Assembly (NCBI GenBank): GCA_937925095.1
Contig: CALEXX010000010.1
Location: 1 to 64,000, forward strand
Direction: 5' to 3'
DNA: 64,000 nt
DNA from: an uncultured Leptotrichia sp.
GTDB taxonomy: Bacteria; Fusobacteriota; Fusobacteriia; Fusobacteriales; Leptotrichiaceae
The translations under genes and the position numbers were made by a program. The number at the start of each line of letters is the position of its first letter. The stretch's first letter is position 1. The notes under the pieces are model-generated. The model did no database searches and was not told the DNA's origin. It saw only the letters and a program-made list of their open reading frames with translations. This document shows positions 8,908 to 17,512 of the stretch, piece after piece.

Positions 8908-10530
8908 TCACTCATATTTTAGGCTATAATCCTTATAATATTCCATAACAAACTCTGCACACCTTACTCCATCTACTGCGGCAGACATTATCCCACCTGC
9001 ATATCCTGCTCCTTCACCACATGGAATAAGTCCTTCAATATTTGAAAAACACTTTTCATTTCTAGGAATTTTTACAGGGGAAGAACTTCTGCTTTCTACT
9101 GCAGACAGTACAGCATCATAACTGGCAAATCCCTTTATTTTTCTGTCCATCTGCTGAATCCCTTCCTTCAATGATTCGTTTATATATTCTGGAAAACATT
9201 CATTCAGGTTGGCAAATCTGTATCCTTTTGCATAGCTTGGTCTTACTTTCCCAAGTTTTTCAGATTTCACATTTTTTACAAAATCACCAAATAGCTGAAC
9301 AGGAGCTTTGTAGTCACTTCCTCCTAATTCAAAGGCCTTTTCCTCCAGTTTTCTCTGAAACTCAACTCCAGCAAGAACTCCACCTTCTCCAAAGTCCTCC
9401 GGATATACATTTACTAAAATAGCAGAATTGGCATTTTCAAGATTTCTTCCTGAATAGCTCATTCCATTTACAACAAGCCTTCCTTCTTCACTTGCCGCAG
9501 GAACTACAACTCCTCCTGGACACATACAGAATGTGTAGACCCCTCTTCCGTTTTTTGCCTTTGCGTTAAGCTTATATTCAGCGGCAGGAAGCCTATCGGC
9601 AAATTTTCCATACTGTGAATGGTTTATCATGGATTGTTTATGTTCTATCCTTACACCTACTGAAAAAGTTTTTCTTTCCATTTTTATATTTTTATCATTT
9701 AACATATAAAAAGTATCCCTTGAACTATGCCCTATTGCCAGTACAATAACATCCGTATCTATTTCATATGTTTCTTTTTCCCTGTCAGAATCAACATCTT
9801 CTACAATTTCCACTATTGCTTTTGAGATTTTATCATTTTCATACTCTATCGAAACAAGTTTATTCTGAAATCTATATTCTCCACCAAGACTTTCTATTTT
9901 TTTTCTTATATTTTTCATTATTCCGATTAGTTTATCAGTTCCCACATGAGGCTTAGACATGTAGGCTATTCTTTTTTCAGCTCCTGCCAGTATAAGTTCT
10001 GAATATATTTTCTGTATCCGGAAATTATTTGTATTTGTTGTCAGTTTACCGTCAGAAAAAGTTCCGGCTCCGCCTTCACCAAACTGAACATTGGAATATT
10101 TATTAAATTTTCCATCCTTAAAAAAATTATATACATCCTTCTGTCTTTCATCCACATTTTTTCCCTGCTCAATTATTATAGGATTTAACCCTGCTTCAGC
10201 AAGTACAAGTGCCGCAAACAGTCCTGAAGGCCCGCTGCCTACTACTACCGGACGCTTTCTATTACCAAGTTCCATTTTCTCAACAATATATTCAGCTTTT
10301 TCTATTTCCCTTACATTAGGAAGATTTTTATATCCTTCTTCATTATCTAGTTGAATATCCACTGCATAAACATATATTATATTATTTTTATTTCTGGCAT
10401 CTATTGCCTGCCCTGTTATTTCAAAGCTTTTAAGCTGGTTTTCATTTATTCCCAGCATTTTCACCACTGACTTTTTTAAATCACTGTCATTATGCTTTAT
10501 AGGCATTTTTATATTATTTATTCTTAACAT
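8908..10530 (-). CDS. NAD(P)/FAD-dependent oxidoreductase, COG2509 type
   Basis: A 540-residue flavoprotein of the COG2509 (uncharacterised FAD-dependent dehydrogenase) family. A small N-terminal domain of about 80 residues precedes the dinucleotide fold (VVVGSGPSGLFAALVLAEAG) and QFGEGGAGTFSDGKL, then GVRIEHKQ, CMCPGGVVVPA and the C-terminal FAD motif PCGEGAGYAGGIMSAAVDG. The CMCPGG cysteines may be redox-active. The start used is ATG at 10530 behind GAGGGAA. A longer reading frame to 10638 exists, but it would overlap the neighbouring gene and lacks a ribosome site. It follows the BaiN-like gene by 22 bases, so the two flavoproteins form an operon. The substrate is unknown. Confidence 0.9.
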   Translation of the reverse strand: MLRINNIKMPIKHNDSDLKKSVVKMLGINENQLKSFEITGQAIDARNKNNIIYVYAVDIQLDNEEGYKNLPNVREIEKAEYIVEKMELGNRKRPVVVGSGPSGLFAALVLAEAGLNPIIIEQGKNVDERQKDVYNFFKDGKFNKYSNVQFGEGGAGTFSDGKLTTNTNNFRIQKIYSELILAGAEKRIAYMSKPHVGTDKLIGIMKNIRKKIESLGGEYRFQNKLVSIEYENDKISKAIVEIVEDVDSDREKETYEIDTDVIVLAIGHSSRDTFYMLNDKNIKMERKTFSVGVRIEHKQSMINHSQYGKFADRLPAAEYKLNAKAKNGRGVYTFCMCPGGVVVPAASEEGRLVVNGMSYSGRNLENANSAILVNVYPEDFGEGGVLAGVEFQRKLEEKAFELGGSDYKAPVQLFGDFVKNVKSEKLGKVRPSYAKGYRFANLNECFPEYINESLKEGIQQMDRKIKGFASYDAVLSAVESRSSSPVKIPRNEKCFSNIEGLIPCGEGAGYAGGIMSAAVDGVRCAEFVMEYYKDYSLKYE

Positions 10531-10552
10531 ATTTCCCTCTTGATTTCTTAAT

Positions 10553-11770
10553 TTATTTTGCCGCATTTTCTCCGGCAATATATCCTGAAGCCCATGCCCA
10601 CTGCAAGTTAAATCCTCCACACTCTCCGTATACATCAAGAACTTCTCCTGAAAAATAAAGCCCTTTTACTATTTTAGATTCCAAGGTTTCTGTATTGACT
10701 TCATCAAGTGAAACTCCTCCTGCAGTTACCTGTGCATTTTTAAAACCTGTCGTTTCCAGTATTTTCACCCTATATTTCTTTAATACCGTACAAAGTTTTC
10801 TTATGTCACTGTCACTTAAATCTTTTACAGGTTTTGAAAGTTTTTCAATTCCTGATACTTTTGAAAGAAACTGACCTAATTTTTTATTTATCATTCCATT
10901 AAAATAGTTTTCCATTGTCAGATGTGACATTATTTTCTTTCTTTCCTTCAGCATTTCGTACAGTTCATTATAGTCAAATTTTTCCATAAAATCAATTTCA
11001 AATTCAACATTCTTATATAAAGGCATAACAAATGAAATATTAAACACTACATTTCCTGAAATTCCATAATCAGTAAAAAGAAGTTCGCCATCATATGTAC
11101 ATATTTTTTTATTATCGCCGTATGCTGTGACTGCCACGTCTGTCTTTATTCCCTGAAGCCCTTTCACCTGATTTTTTTCAGTCTTCAGCTGTACAATTGA
11201 CGGGCTGAGTTTTGTCACACTATGTCCCAATTCCTTTGCCAGTTCAAACCCTGAACCATTTGATCCAAGTTCGGGATACGATTGGCCACCTGCCGCAAGA
11301 ATAACTCTGCCTGCTTCAATCTTTTTTCTATCTTCTGAATAAATCTTAAATTTAAATCCATCCTTTTCAATTTTTCTTACATAAAATTCTGTTTCAATTT
11401 TTATACCAAGCTTTTCAGCCTCAAATCTTAACGCATCCACCACTGAAGATGCCTGACCGCTTAATGGATAGACTTTCCCTCTGTTCTCCTCATTACATAC
11501 AATTCCCAAACCATAAAAAAAATCCATTGTATCTTGTGGAGTAAATCTGTTCAATATATTTTCCACAGAAGAAATATTTTTCCCAAAATAATTGGATATA
11601 TTAGCATTCACATTTGTTATATTACATCTTCCGTTTCCTGTAATTAGTACTTTTTTAAGAATTCTGTCCTTTCTTTCCAGTATTACAACTTCTTTTCCTG
11701 ATTTTTTTGCAGTAATTGCTGCCATAAGTCCTGATGCTCCTCCGCCTATGACTGCTATTTCAGTTTTCAT
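10553..11770 (-). CDS. BaiN/HI0933-like FAD-dependent oxidoreductase
   Basis: A 405-residue flavoprotein of the COG2081 family (YhiN, HI0933, BaiN). It opens with the Rossmann motif AVIGGGASGLMAAITAKKSG and has the family signature KVLITGNGRCNITN, ILAAGGQSYPELGSNGSG in the middle, and GLYFSGEVLDVYGECGGFNLQWAWASG at the C-terminal FAD contact. One member was shown to reduce bile-acid intermediates in Clostridium; most have no known substrate, and that role should not be transferred here. It starts behind AAGGAGA and is followed after 22 bases by a second flavoprotein, suggesting a shared redox task. Confidence 0.9.
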   Translation of the reverse strand: MKTEIAVIGGGASGLMAAITAKKSGKEVVILERKDRILKKVLITGNGRCNITNVNANISNYFGKNISSVENILNRFTPQDTMDFFYGLGIVCNEENRGKVYPLSGQASSVVDALRFEAEKLGIKIETEFYVRKIEKDGFKFKIYSEDRKKIEAGRVILAAGGQSYPELGSNGSGFELAKELGHSVTKLSPSIVQLKTEKNQVKGLQGIKTDVAVTAYGDNKKICTYDGELLFTDYGISGNVVFNISFVMPLYKNVEFEIDFMEKFDYNELYEMLKERKKIMSHLTMENYFNGMINKKLGQFLSKVSGIEKLSKPVKDLSDSDIRKLCTVLKKYRVKILETTGFKNAQVTAGGVSLDEVNTETLESKIVKGLYFSGEVLDVYGECGGFNLQWAWASGYIAGENAAK

Positions 11771-11952
11771 ATATTCTCCTTCAGTTATATCAATTTTTCA
11801 TTTAAAATTTTCTCATTTTATTTTTTCACACCATTATATAATGAAATTTCTTTAAAATCAAATATAAATCCGTTGTTTTAATGATATTAGTTTAATTTCG
11901 CAATTTGATCTGAAATTGTTTTTTGGATTTGGACTTCCCTAATTTTTATCGT

Positions 11953-12030
11953 AAAAATAAAAAACGAGCCGTGTGCTCGTTTCTTGTATGAAAGAAGTCT
12001 AAATGTAGAGATGGGGCGTCTCTCTTAGAC
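11953..12030 (-). ncRNA. stand-alone small RNA gene, about 78 nt, three hairpins
   Basis: On the minus strand a strong promoter (12037-12065) fires at about 12030 (a G seven bases after the -10 box). The transcript would fold into three hairpins. The first pairs GTCTAA (12025-12030) with TTAGAC (11997-12002) and, inside it, AGAGA with TCTCT, exposing the C-rich loop CGCCCCA. The second is TTCTT/AAGAA. The third is AACGAGC/GCTCGTT (11963-11981), followed by TTTTTATTTTT, a typical terminator. There is no open reading frame. It lies in the 450-base gap between ilvE and the BaiN-like gene. A C-rich loop is common in bacterial RNAs that pair with ribosome sites, so a trans-acting regulator is a reasonable guess. 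I do not recognise a named family. The rest of the gap (11771-11950 and 12070-12220) shows only A+T-rich sequence. Confidence 0.8.
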
Positions 12031-12036
12031 AACATA

Positions 12037-12065
12037 GTTATACCATATTCCTATTTTAATGTCAA
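12037..12065 (-). promoter_or_regulatory. near-consensus sigma-70 promoter of the small RNA
   Basis: The minus strand carries a perfect TTGACA (complement of 12060-12065), a 17-base spacer, and TATAAC (complement of 12037-12042). It is among the best promoter matches seen in the window and points only at the small RNA, implying high constitutive expression. Confidence 0.85.
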
Positions 12066-12220
12066 GCATTTTTTCAAAAAAAAATGTTTTTTTTAAATTT
12101 TTTTCCAAAATTTTCTTTGGCTCTTTCCATGCTTAATATTTCTTTATTTCTATACCTTTTTTTAATATCATTTGATAATATATATCCAATATAGTTTTGA
12201 TTTTTTTTTACTTTATTATT

Positions 12221-13153
12221 CTACTTAATTTCAAACAACCATTTTTTAGAAAGTTCATGTTCTCCGGAAATTATTTTTTCAAATTCTGATTTTAGTAATT
12301 TATAATATTTTCCAGGTAATGCCTTTGCTGAATAATCAAGCTGTCCTATTGGTCTTCCATCTAGTGATTCTGCATAAACTATTTTCATTGCAGTTCCTGT
12401 TACAAGTAACTCATCAGCTGTAAATACCATTGATCTGTCAATTTTTCCCCTTTGAATGTCATATCCATTATATTCAAGTATTTCCAGCATTGATCTTACA
12501 GTAATTCCTTCAAGAGCTGCAGAACCTGTATCAGGTATAATTATTTTATCCCTGTAAATCAAAATCAGATTGGCAACCGAAGCCTCTACTACATTTCCTG
12601 CATCATCAAACATAAGGGCTTCATCATATCCATTTCTCTGTGCATCACTTGTTGCAAGGAATGAGTTAATATAAGATCCTCCTGCTTTTGCCTTTGTAGG
12701 AATTGCGGCATCGTTATATTTTCTGTAAGTGGAACTCATAAATCTCATTCCACCATTATCTGTACTTACATAATCTGCAAGTGGCAGCATATAAATTGCC
12801 AGTTCAAAAGTAAGTCCAGCCTTTTTAGGTGATATTCTTGGCTCACTGCAGAATATAAAAGGTCTCATATAGAAATCTTCCTTAATTTCATTCTTTTTAA
12901 CAAGTTCTGTTACAATATTTTTAAATTCTTCCCAGGTTATATAAAACTCAAATCCAAGCATTTTAGAAGCATTAATCAATCTGATATAGTGGTCTTCAAG
13001 CCTGAATATAGATACCTTCCCATTTCTGTAATATCCCCTTACTCCCCCAAAACATGTTGTTCCATACTGAAGACTGTGTGTTGCTATACTTACTGTTGCT
13101 TTTTCAAATTCAGTAATTTCATTTTTAAAATAAGCATATTTCATAAATTCCAT
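12221..13153 (-). CDS. ilvE: branched-chain amino acid aminotransferase
   Basis: A 310-residue PLP-dependent class IV aminotransferase that interconverts leucine, isoleucine or valine with their 2-oxo acids. Visible hallmarks: SLQYGTTCFGGVRGYY near the N-terminus, RPFIFCSEP, the PLP lysine in TKAKAGGSYINS, DEALMFDDAGNVVEASVANLIL, GSAALEGITVRSMLEI and ELLVTGTAMKIV. The start is placed at 13153 because GGAGGT sits seven bases upstream. A longer frame from 13168 would begin with the ribosome site itself (ATGGAGG). It is transcribed singly, with the small RNA gene downstream. D-amino acid or aminodeoxychorismate specificity is less likely given length and motifs. Confidence 0.92.
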   Translation of the reverse strand: MEFMKYAYFKNEITEFEKATVSIATHSLQYGTTCFGGVRGYYRNGKVSIFRLEDHYIRLINASKMLGFEFYITWEEFKNIVTELVKKNEIKEDFYMRPFIFCSEPRISPKKAGLTFELAIYMLPLADYVSTDNGGMRFMSSTYRKYNDAAIPTKAKAGGSYINSFLATSDAQRNGYDEALMFDDAGNVVEASVANLILIYRDKIIIPDTGSAALEGITVRSMLEILEYNGYDIQRGKIDRSMVFTADELLVTGTAMKIVYAESLDGRPIGQLDYSAKALPGKYYKLLKSEFEKIISGEHELSKKWLFEIK

Positions 13154-13307
13154 TTGTTTTACCTCCATACTTTCCTATATTTTTTGATTTCAACTTTTAT
13201 ATTTTATCACTTTCACGTTTATTAGTAAAATTAAAAATGAATATATCATTTATTTATTTTATATATTTACCAATTTCTTATTTTTCATAAGTTCATATAT
13301 TAAAAAT

Positions 13308-14372
13308 TTATTTTCCCGTTTTTATTTCTCCACCGCCAACTAATTCATCATCCAAATAGAATACAATGTGCTGACCTTCCGAGTTTTCATGCGTTTTCTC
13401 ATTAAATTTAAAATATAGCGAATTATCCTTTAAAATTAACTTTCCCTTCAATCCTTTTGATGAAAATCTTGGTCTTGCGACAATTTCCCTGTCCAGAAGT
13501 TCTTCCACTTCATAATATAGCTTGTAATTAATAACTTCAATTTCATCTATTAACAGCTCTTCAAAATCTCCCACAATAATTTCATTTGTTTTAGGCCGTA
13601 TTTCCGAGACAAAAAAAGGTCTTCCCAAATTAAGTCCCAGTCCTCGCCGCTGTCCGATAGTATAAAACTGGTATCCCATATGCTGCCCTATTATATTTCC
13701 TTCTTTATCAACAAAATTCCCCTTCTTGACTTCGTCTCCGAGAACTTTCTCCAGATAAGGAATATATCCATTCGGAGCAAAGCAGATTCCCTGGCTATCA
13801 GGTTTATTATGTGTATGGATTCCATGTTGACGGGCAATTTCCCTGACCTGAGGTTTCTCATACTCTGATAACGGAAAAATAAACCTTTCCACAATATCCT
13901 TATCAAGTCTGTAAAGCATATAAGACTGATCTTTCCTATTTTCCTTATCCCACATTAAAAGTCCATTTATACTTTTTTTCGAGTAATGACCTGTTGAAAT
14001 ATACTTTATTCCCATCTTGTCTGCAAATTCCACAAGTCTTTTTATTTTCACCTTTTCATCACAGATTACGCAAGGTGAGGGAGTTTTTCCTTCATTATAC
14101 ATTTTTACAAAATATTCCATTACTTCTTTTTTAAATTCATCTGTAACATTTATAACATAATGGGGAATTCCCAAATTATAGCATGTGTATCTTGCATCAT
14201 TTATATCATCCAGTGAACAGCATGTCTTACCTGGATTTTCCGACAGTTCATCCGGAAGATGCTTCAATGTAACTCCTATCACTTCATATCCCTGCTGTTG
14301 CAGCAATAATGCCGCTACTGAGCTGTCTATCCCACCACTCATTCCTACTACTACTACTTTTTTATTTTCCAT
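13308..14372 (-). CDS. mnmA: tRNA-specific 2-thiouridylase MnmA
   Basis: A 354-residue enzyme that thiolates U34 in the anticodons of Lys, Glu and Gln tRNAs. The ATP pyrophosphatase loop GMSGGIDSS opens the protein. The two catalytic cysteines are in TPSPCVICDEKVK and DSQGICFAPNG, and RKDQSYMLYRL and YTIGQRRGLGL are the family's tRNA and active-site contacts. The C-terminal beta-barrel (about 275-354) is complete. The start ATG follows GAAGGAATAG. The gene stands alone, divergent from the marR-like gene. Nothing is unusual in length or motifs. Confidence 0.96.
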   Translation of the reverse strand: MENKKVVVVGMSGGIDSSVAALLLQQQGYEVIGVTLKHLPDELSENPGKTCCSLDDINDARYTCYNLGIPHYVINVTDEFKKEVMEYFVKMYNEGKTPSPCVICDEKVKIKRLVEFADKMGIKYISTGHYSKKSINGLLMWDKENRKDQSYMLYRLDKDIVERFIFPLSEYEKPQVREIARQHGIHTHNKPDSQGICFAPNGYIPYLEKVLGDEVKKGNFVDKEGNIIGQHMGYQFYTIGQRRGLGLNLGRPFFVSEIRPKTNEIIVGDFEELLIDEIEVINYKLYYEVEELLDREIVARPRFSSKGLKGKLILKDNSLYFKFNEKTHENSEGQHIVFYLDDELVGGGEIKTGK

Positions 14373-14483
14373 TTCTATTCCTTCAATTTCTGTTTTAATT
14401 AAAATTCTCTATCTTATTTTATCATATTTATTGATAAATTTCATTTTATAATAATTTAGACAATAAAACATTTGACTTTTTTA

Positions 14484-14546
14484 TTACTATATGGTAATAT
14501 AATTTTACTATATAGTAATATTTTAAAATAATGCTATCATATAGCA
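14484..14546 (+). promoter_or_regulatory. cluster of palindromic operators ahead of the marR-like gene
   Basis: Three related dyads lie just upstream of the MarR gene: TTACTATATGGTAA (14484-14497), the perfect palindrome TTACTATATAGTAA (14505-14518), and TGCTATCATATAGCA (14532-14546). The first two are spaced exactly 21 bases apart, two helical turns, and a TATAAT at 14498-14503 sits between them. The arrangement suggests a self-regulating MarR repressor controlling the downstream transporter operon. Confidence 0.7.
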
Positions 14547-14570
14547 GTAATTTTGTAAAGGAGAGAATCT

Positions 14571-15020
14571 ATGAAATCAAACTCAGGATTTTATATAAGT
14601 AGGATAAAACAGATAAATACAAGACTTTTAAATAAACTTCTGGCACAGAAGAACATAACAGCATTTAACGGGGAACAGGGACGAATTTTACATGTACTTT
14701 GGGAAAATGACGGAATTAGTAACCAGGAGCTGTCAAAAAGGTCTGGACTTGCCATGAGTTCGCTTACAACAATGCTTGAAAGAATGGAAGAAAAAAACTT
14801 ACTGATCCGAAAAGGCTGTCCTAAAGATAAACGAAAATGCTTACTTTTTTTGACAGAACATGCAAATTCTTTGAAAAAGGAATATGATGAAATTTCTGAT
14901 AAAATGACTAAACTGGCTTTTGAAGGAATTTCAGAAGATGAAAGATTGGCTTTTGAAAAAACTTTAGAAAATGTTTTACATAATCTTGAAAAAGCTGAAC
15001 AGAAATTTAGTAAAAAATAA
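14571..15020 (+). CDS. MarR family transcriptional regulator
   Basis: A 149-residue winged-helix protein. The centre matches the MarR DNA-binding core: ISNQELSKRSGLAMSSLTTMLERMEEKNLLIRK is helix-turn-helix plus the start of the wing, and KGCPKDKRKCLLFLTE is the wing with its DxR-like element. Helices at both ends would form the dimer. It starts behind AAGGAGAG, immediately downstream of three palindromes that probably bind it, and is followed 58 bases later by the osmoprotectant transporter genes on the same strand. Inferred role: repressor of itself and of the transporter. The ligand is unknown; osmolarity-linked MarR-like repressors such as GbsR/OpcR are a functional precedent. Confidence 0.9.
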   Translation: MKSNSGFYISRIKQINTRLLNKLLAQKNITAFNGEQGRILHVLWENDGISNQELSKRSGLAMSSLTTMLERMEEKNLLIRKGCPKDKRKCLLFLTEHANSLKKEYDEISDKMTKLAFEGISEDERLAFEKTLENVLHNLEKAEQKFSKK

Positions 15021-15078
15021 TAAAAAGAATTGAATAAAATGTAAAAGAATTATTCAGTACCTGATTGGAGGTAAATAA

Positions 15079-15825
15079 ATGATAGAATTTATTAATGTTG
15101 GAATGACTTATCCATGTAGAAATGTAGGATTAAAAAATATAAATTTAACTATAAATGAATCAGAAGTAACAGTTTTTATTGGTCCGTCTGGAAGCGGAAA
15201 GACTACCCTTCTGAAAATGATAAACCGCCTGGAAGACAACACAACCGGCGAAGTGAAAATTAACGGGAAAAATGTAAAAGAATACGATATTCATAAAATG
15301 CGTTGGGATATCGGATATGCTTTACAGCAGGTTGCTCTTTTTCCACACATGAATGTTGAAGAAAATATTGCAATTGTACCTGAACTGAAAAAATGGAAAA
15401 AAGAAAAAATTAATGTAAGAATTGATGAATTGTTAAATATGGTAGGCCTTGAACCTGAAAAATATCGAAAAAGAAAGCCTTCTGAATTATCTGGGGGTGA
15501 GGCACAAAGAGTTGGAATTGCAAGAGCTCTGGCTGCAGATCCGAAAATCATCCTTATGGATGAGCCTTTTAGTGCATTAGATCCAATTACTCGTGCAAGT
15601 TTACAGGAAGATGTGAAAAAGCTTCAGAAACAAATTCATAAAACAATCGTTTTTGTAACTCACGATATTGAGGAAGCATTTTTATTAGGGGATAAAATTT
15701 GTATTATTCAAGACGGAGAATTAATTCAGTCTGGAACAAAACAGGAAATAATTTCAAATCCTCAAAATGATTTTGTAAGAAGATTTATAACTGTTAAAAA
15801 TAAAGAAGGTGAAATCCATGAATAA
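15079..15825 (+). CDS. osmoprotectant (betaine/carnitine/choline) ABC transporter ATPase, OpuBA/OpuCA type
   Basis: A 248-residue ABC ATPase with Walker A GPSGSGKTT, Q-loop LQQVALFPHMNVEEN, signature LSGGEAQRVGIARALA, Walker B IILMDEPFSALD and H-loop VFVTHDIEEAF. Sequence style and partner genes fit the quaternary-amine uptake group. Relatives such as OpuCA are near 380 residues because of a C-terminal CBS pair that senses ionic strength; that extension is absent, so gating by this route is unlikely. The stop codon overlaps the start of the permease/binding-protein fusion by 8 bases, indicating translational coupling. Confidence 0.92.
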   Translation: MIEFINVGMTYPCRNVGLKNINLTINESEVTVFIGPSGSGKTTLLKMINRLEDNTTGEVKINGKNVKEYDIHKMRWDIGYALQQVALFPHMNVEENIAIVPELKKWKKEKINVRIDELLNMVGLEPEKYRKRKPSELSGGEAQRVGIARALAADPKIILMDEPFSALDPITRASLQEDVKKLQKQIHKTIVFVTHDIEEAFLLGDKICIIQDGELIQSGTKQEIISNPQNDFVRRFITVKNKEGEIHE

Positions 15826-17335
15826 ATTAATTTTAACCTTTTTAGAAAGAAAAAATGAGCTTTTAAGCGGAATTACAGAGCATATCCAGATTTCCTTTAT
15901 TGCACTAATAATTGCTCTAATTATCGCCATTCCCCTTGGGATTTATTTAAGCTATCACAAAAAGCTTGCAAATATTGTTATTACAATTAACGGTGTTATT
16001 CAGACTATACCGTCATTGGCAATTTTAGCCCTTTTAATTCCTTTAGTCGGAATTGGGAGAAAACCTGCAATAATCGCATTAATACTTTATGCACTGCTGC
16101 CAATTTTACATAACACTTACACTGGTATTACCGGCGTTGATCCAATGTACATGGTAACTTCAAGAGCTTTAGGAATGAATAAATTTCAGCAACTTACAAA
16201 AGTACAGCTTCCCCTTGCAATGCCTGTCATAATGACGGGAGTCAGAACAGCAGCTGTTTTAATTATTGGGACTGCCACACTAGCTTCCCTTGTTGGAGCC
16301 GGAGGACTTGGAAAGCTGATTTTACTTGGTTTAGATAGAAATAACAACTATTTAATTTTATTAGGGGCTATTCCTGCTGCTTTACTTGCAGTTTTATTTG
16401 ATTTCGTCTTTAAACAACTGGAAAAACTGAGTATCAGAAAAATACTGATTTTCTTAGTTTTAATTACATTTGTTTGTATTTTTGGTTCAATAAGCAGTTT
16501 CAACACTCCAAAAAAAGACAAGCTAATAATTTCAGGAAAACTTGGTTCTGAACCGGAAATTCTTATAAATATGTATAAAATATTAATTGAAGAAAATAGC
16601 AATTTAGAAGTTGAACTGAAACCTGGACTTGGAAAAACTTCATTTGTATTCAATGCTTTAAAAAATGGCGATATTGATATTTATCCTGAATTTTCAGGAA
16701 CTGCAGTTTTCACCTTCCTGAATGAAACTCCTGTAAATAACAATGCTGCTGATGTTTTTACACAGGCTCAGAAAGGTATGGAATCTAAATTTAAGATGAT
16801 TATGTTAAAGCCTATGAGCTATAATAATACTTATGCAATCGCAGTAAGTAAAAAATTTGCTGATGAGAATAATTTAAAGACAATTTCTGACTTGGTAAAA
16901 GTAAAGGATAAGATAAAAGCCGGATTTACGAGAGAGTTTAACGACAGGGAAGACGGATACCTTGGATTGAAAAAACTGTATAATTTTGAAATTCCAGATA
17001 TTAAGGAATTTGAGCCAAAACTTCGTTATGTTGCTGTCCAAAGTGGAGATATTAATCTGATTGATGCTTATTCTACTGATGCTGAACTCGCTCAATATAA
17101 TATGGTTGTATTGAAGGATGACAAACATCTATTCCCACCATATCAAGGTTCTCCAATGATGAGGAAAGAAACTCTGAAAAAGTATCCTGAATTGAAAAAT
17201 ATTTTGGAAAAACTGAGTGGTAAAATTTCTGATGAGGAAATGTCATCAATGAATTATCGCGTTTCTGTAAAAGGTGAAAAAGCAGAATATGTTGCGAGAG
17301 AATATCTAAAAAATGCAGGGATTATTAAGAAATAG
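15818..17335 (+). CDS. fused permease and substrate-binding protein of the osmoprotectant ABC transporter
   Basis: A 505-residue fusion. Residues 1-210 are the permease, with about five to six membrane helices and the EAA-type loop (MVTSRALGMNKFQQLTKVQLPLAMP) that contacts the ATPase. A further hydrophobic segment near 215-235 leads into an extracellular OpuBC/OpuCC-type binding domain (about 240-505): GKLGSEPEILINMY, GDIDIYPEFSGTA, KPMSYNNTYAIAVS, and DAYSTDAELAQY. The binding lobe is thus tethered to the membrane, as in OpuA-like systems of Gram-positives. The start is ATG at 15818 behind AAGGTG, overlapping the ATPase stop; a GTG nine bases earlier is less likely. Glycine betaine, choline or carnitine are all possible substrates. 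Confidence 0.9.
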   Translation: MNKLILTFLERKNELLSGITEHIQISFIALIIALIIAIPLGIYLSYHKKLANIVITINGVIQTIPSLAILALLIPLVGIGRKPAIIALILYALLPILHNTYTGITGVDPMYMVTSRALGMNKFQQLTKVQLPLAMPVIMTGVRTAAVLIIGTATLASLVGAGGLGKLILLGLDRNNNYLILLGAIPAALLAVLFDFVFKQLEKLSIRKILIFLVLITFVCIFGSISSFNTPKKDKLIISGKLGSEPEILINMYKILIEENSNLEVELKPGLGKTSFVFNALKNGDIDIYPEFSGTAVFTFLNETPVNNNAADVFTQAQKGMESKFKMIMLKPMSYNNTYAIAVSKKFADENNLKTISDLVKVKDKIKAGFTREFNDREDGYLGLKKLYNFEIPDIKEFEPKLRYVAVQSGDINLIDAYSTDAELAQYNMVVLKDDKHLFPPYQGSPMMRKETLKKYPELKNILEKLSGKISDEEMSSMNYRVSVKGEKAEYVAREYLKNAGIIKK

Positions 17336-17339
17336 AAAA

Positions 17340-17438
17340 GGGACTGTCTCAGTTTATTAAATGAAAGTTTATTAATAAATCAATATTTTTAATTAGAGTT
17401 TGTTTGAAAACTCTCAAAATGGGGTTGTCTCAAAATAG
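17340..17438. repeat. remnants of the GGGACTGTCTCAAAA repeat and a terminator-like hairpin
   Basis: GGGACTGTCTCA at 17340-17351 and GGGGTTGTCTCAAAATAG at 17421-17438 are direct-oriented relatives of the terminal repeats bounding the elements at 24229-24448 and 42390-42598. Between them AGAGTTT/AAACTCT (17395-17414) forms a hairpin just beyond the transporter operon. They read as decayed element ends that may also stop transcription. The rest of this gap holds a TATAAT at 17472-17477, ahead of the SnoaL-like gene, without a clear -35 box. Confidence 0.45.
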
Positions 17439-17512
17439 TAAAAATTAATTATATTTTATCAGTTTTAGCACTATAATAAAAATAGAAATAATCACCAAGG
17501 AGGAATTTAATT

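Noticed and set aside
10531..10638. N-terminal extension of the COG2509 flavoprotein
   Set aside because: It would overlap the preceding BaiN-like gene, its sequence is unlike the family, and a ribosome site sits at the internal ATG at 10530.
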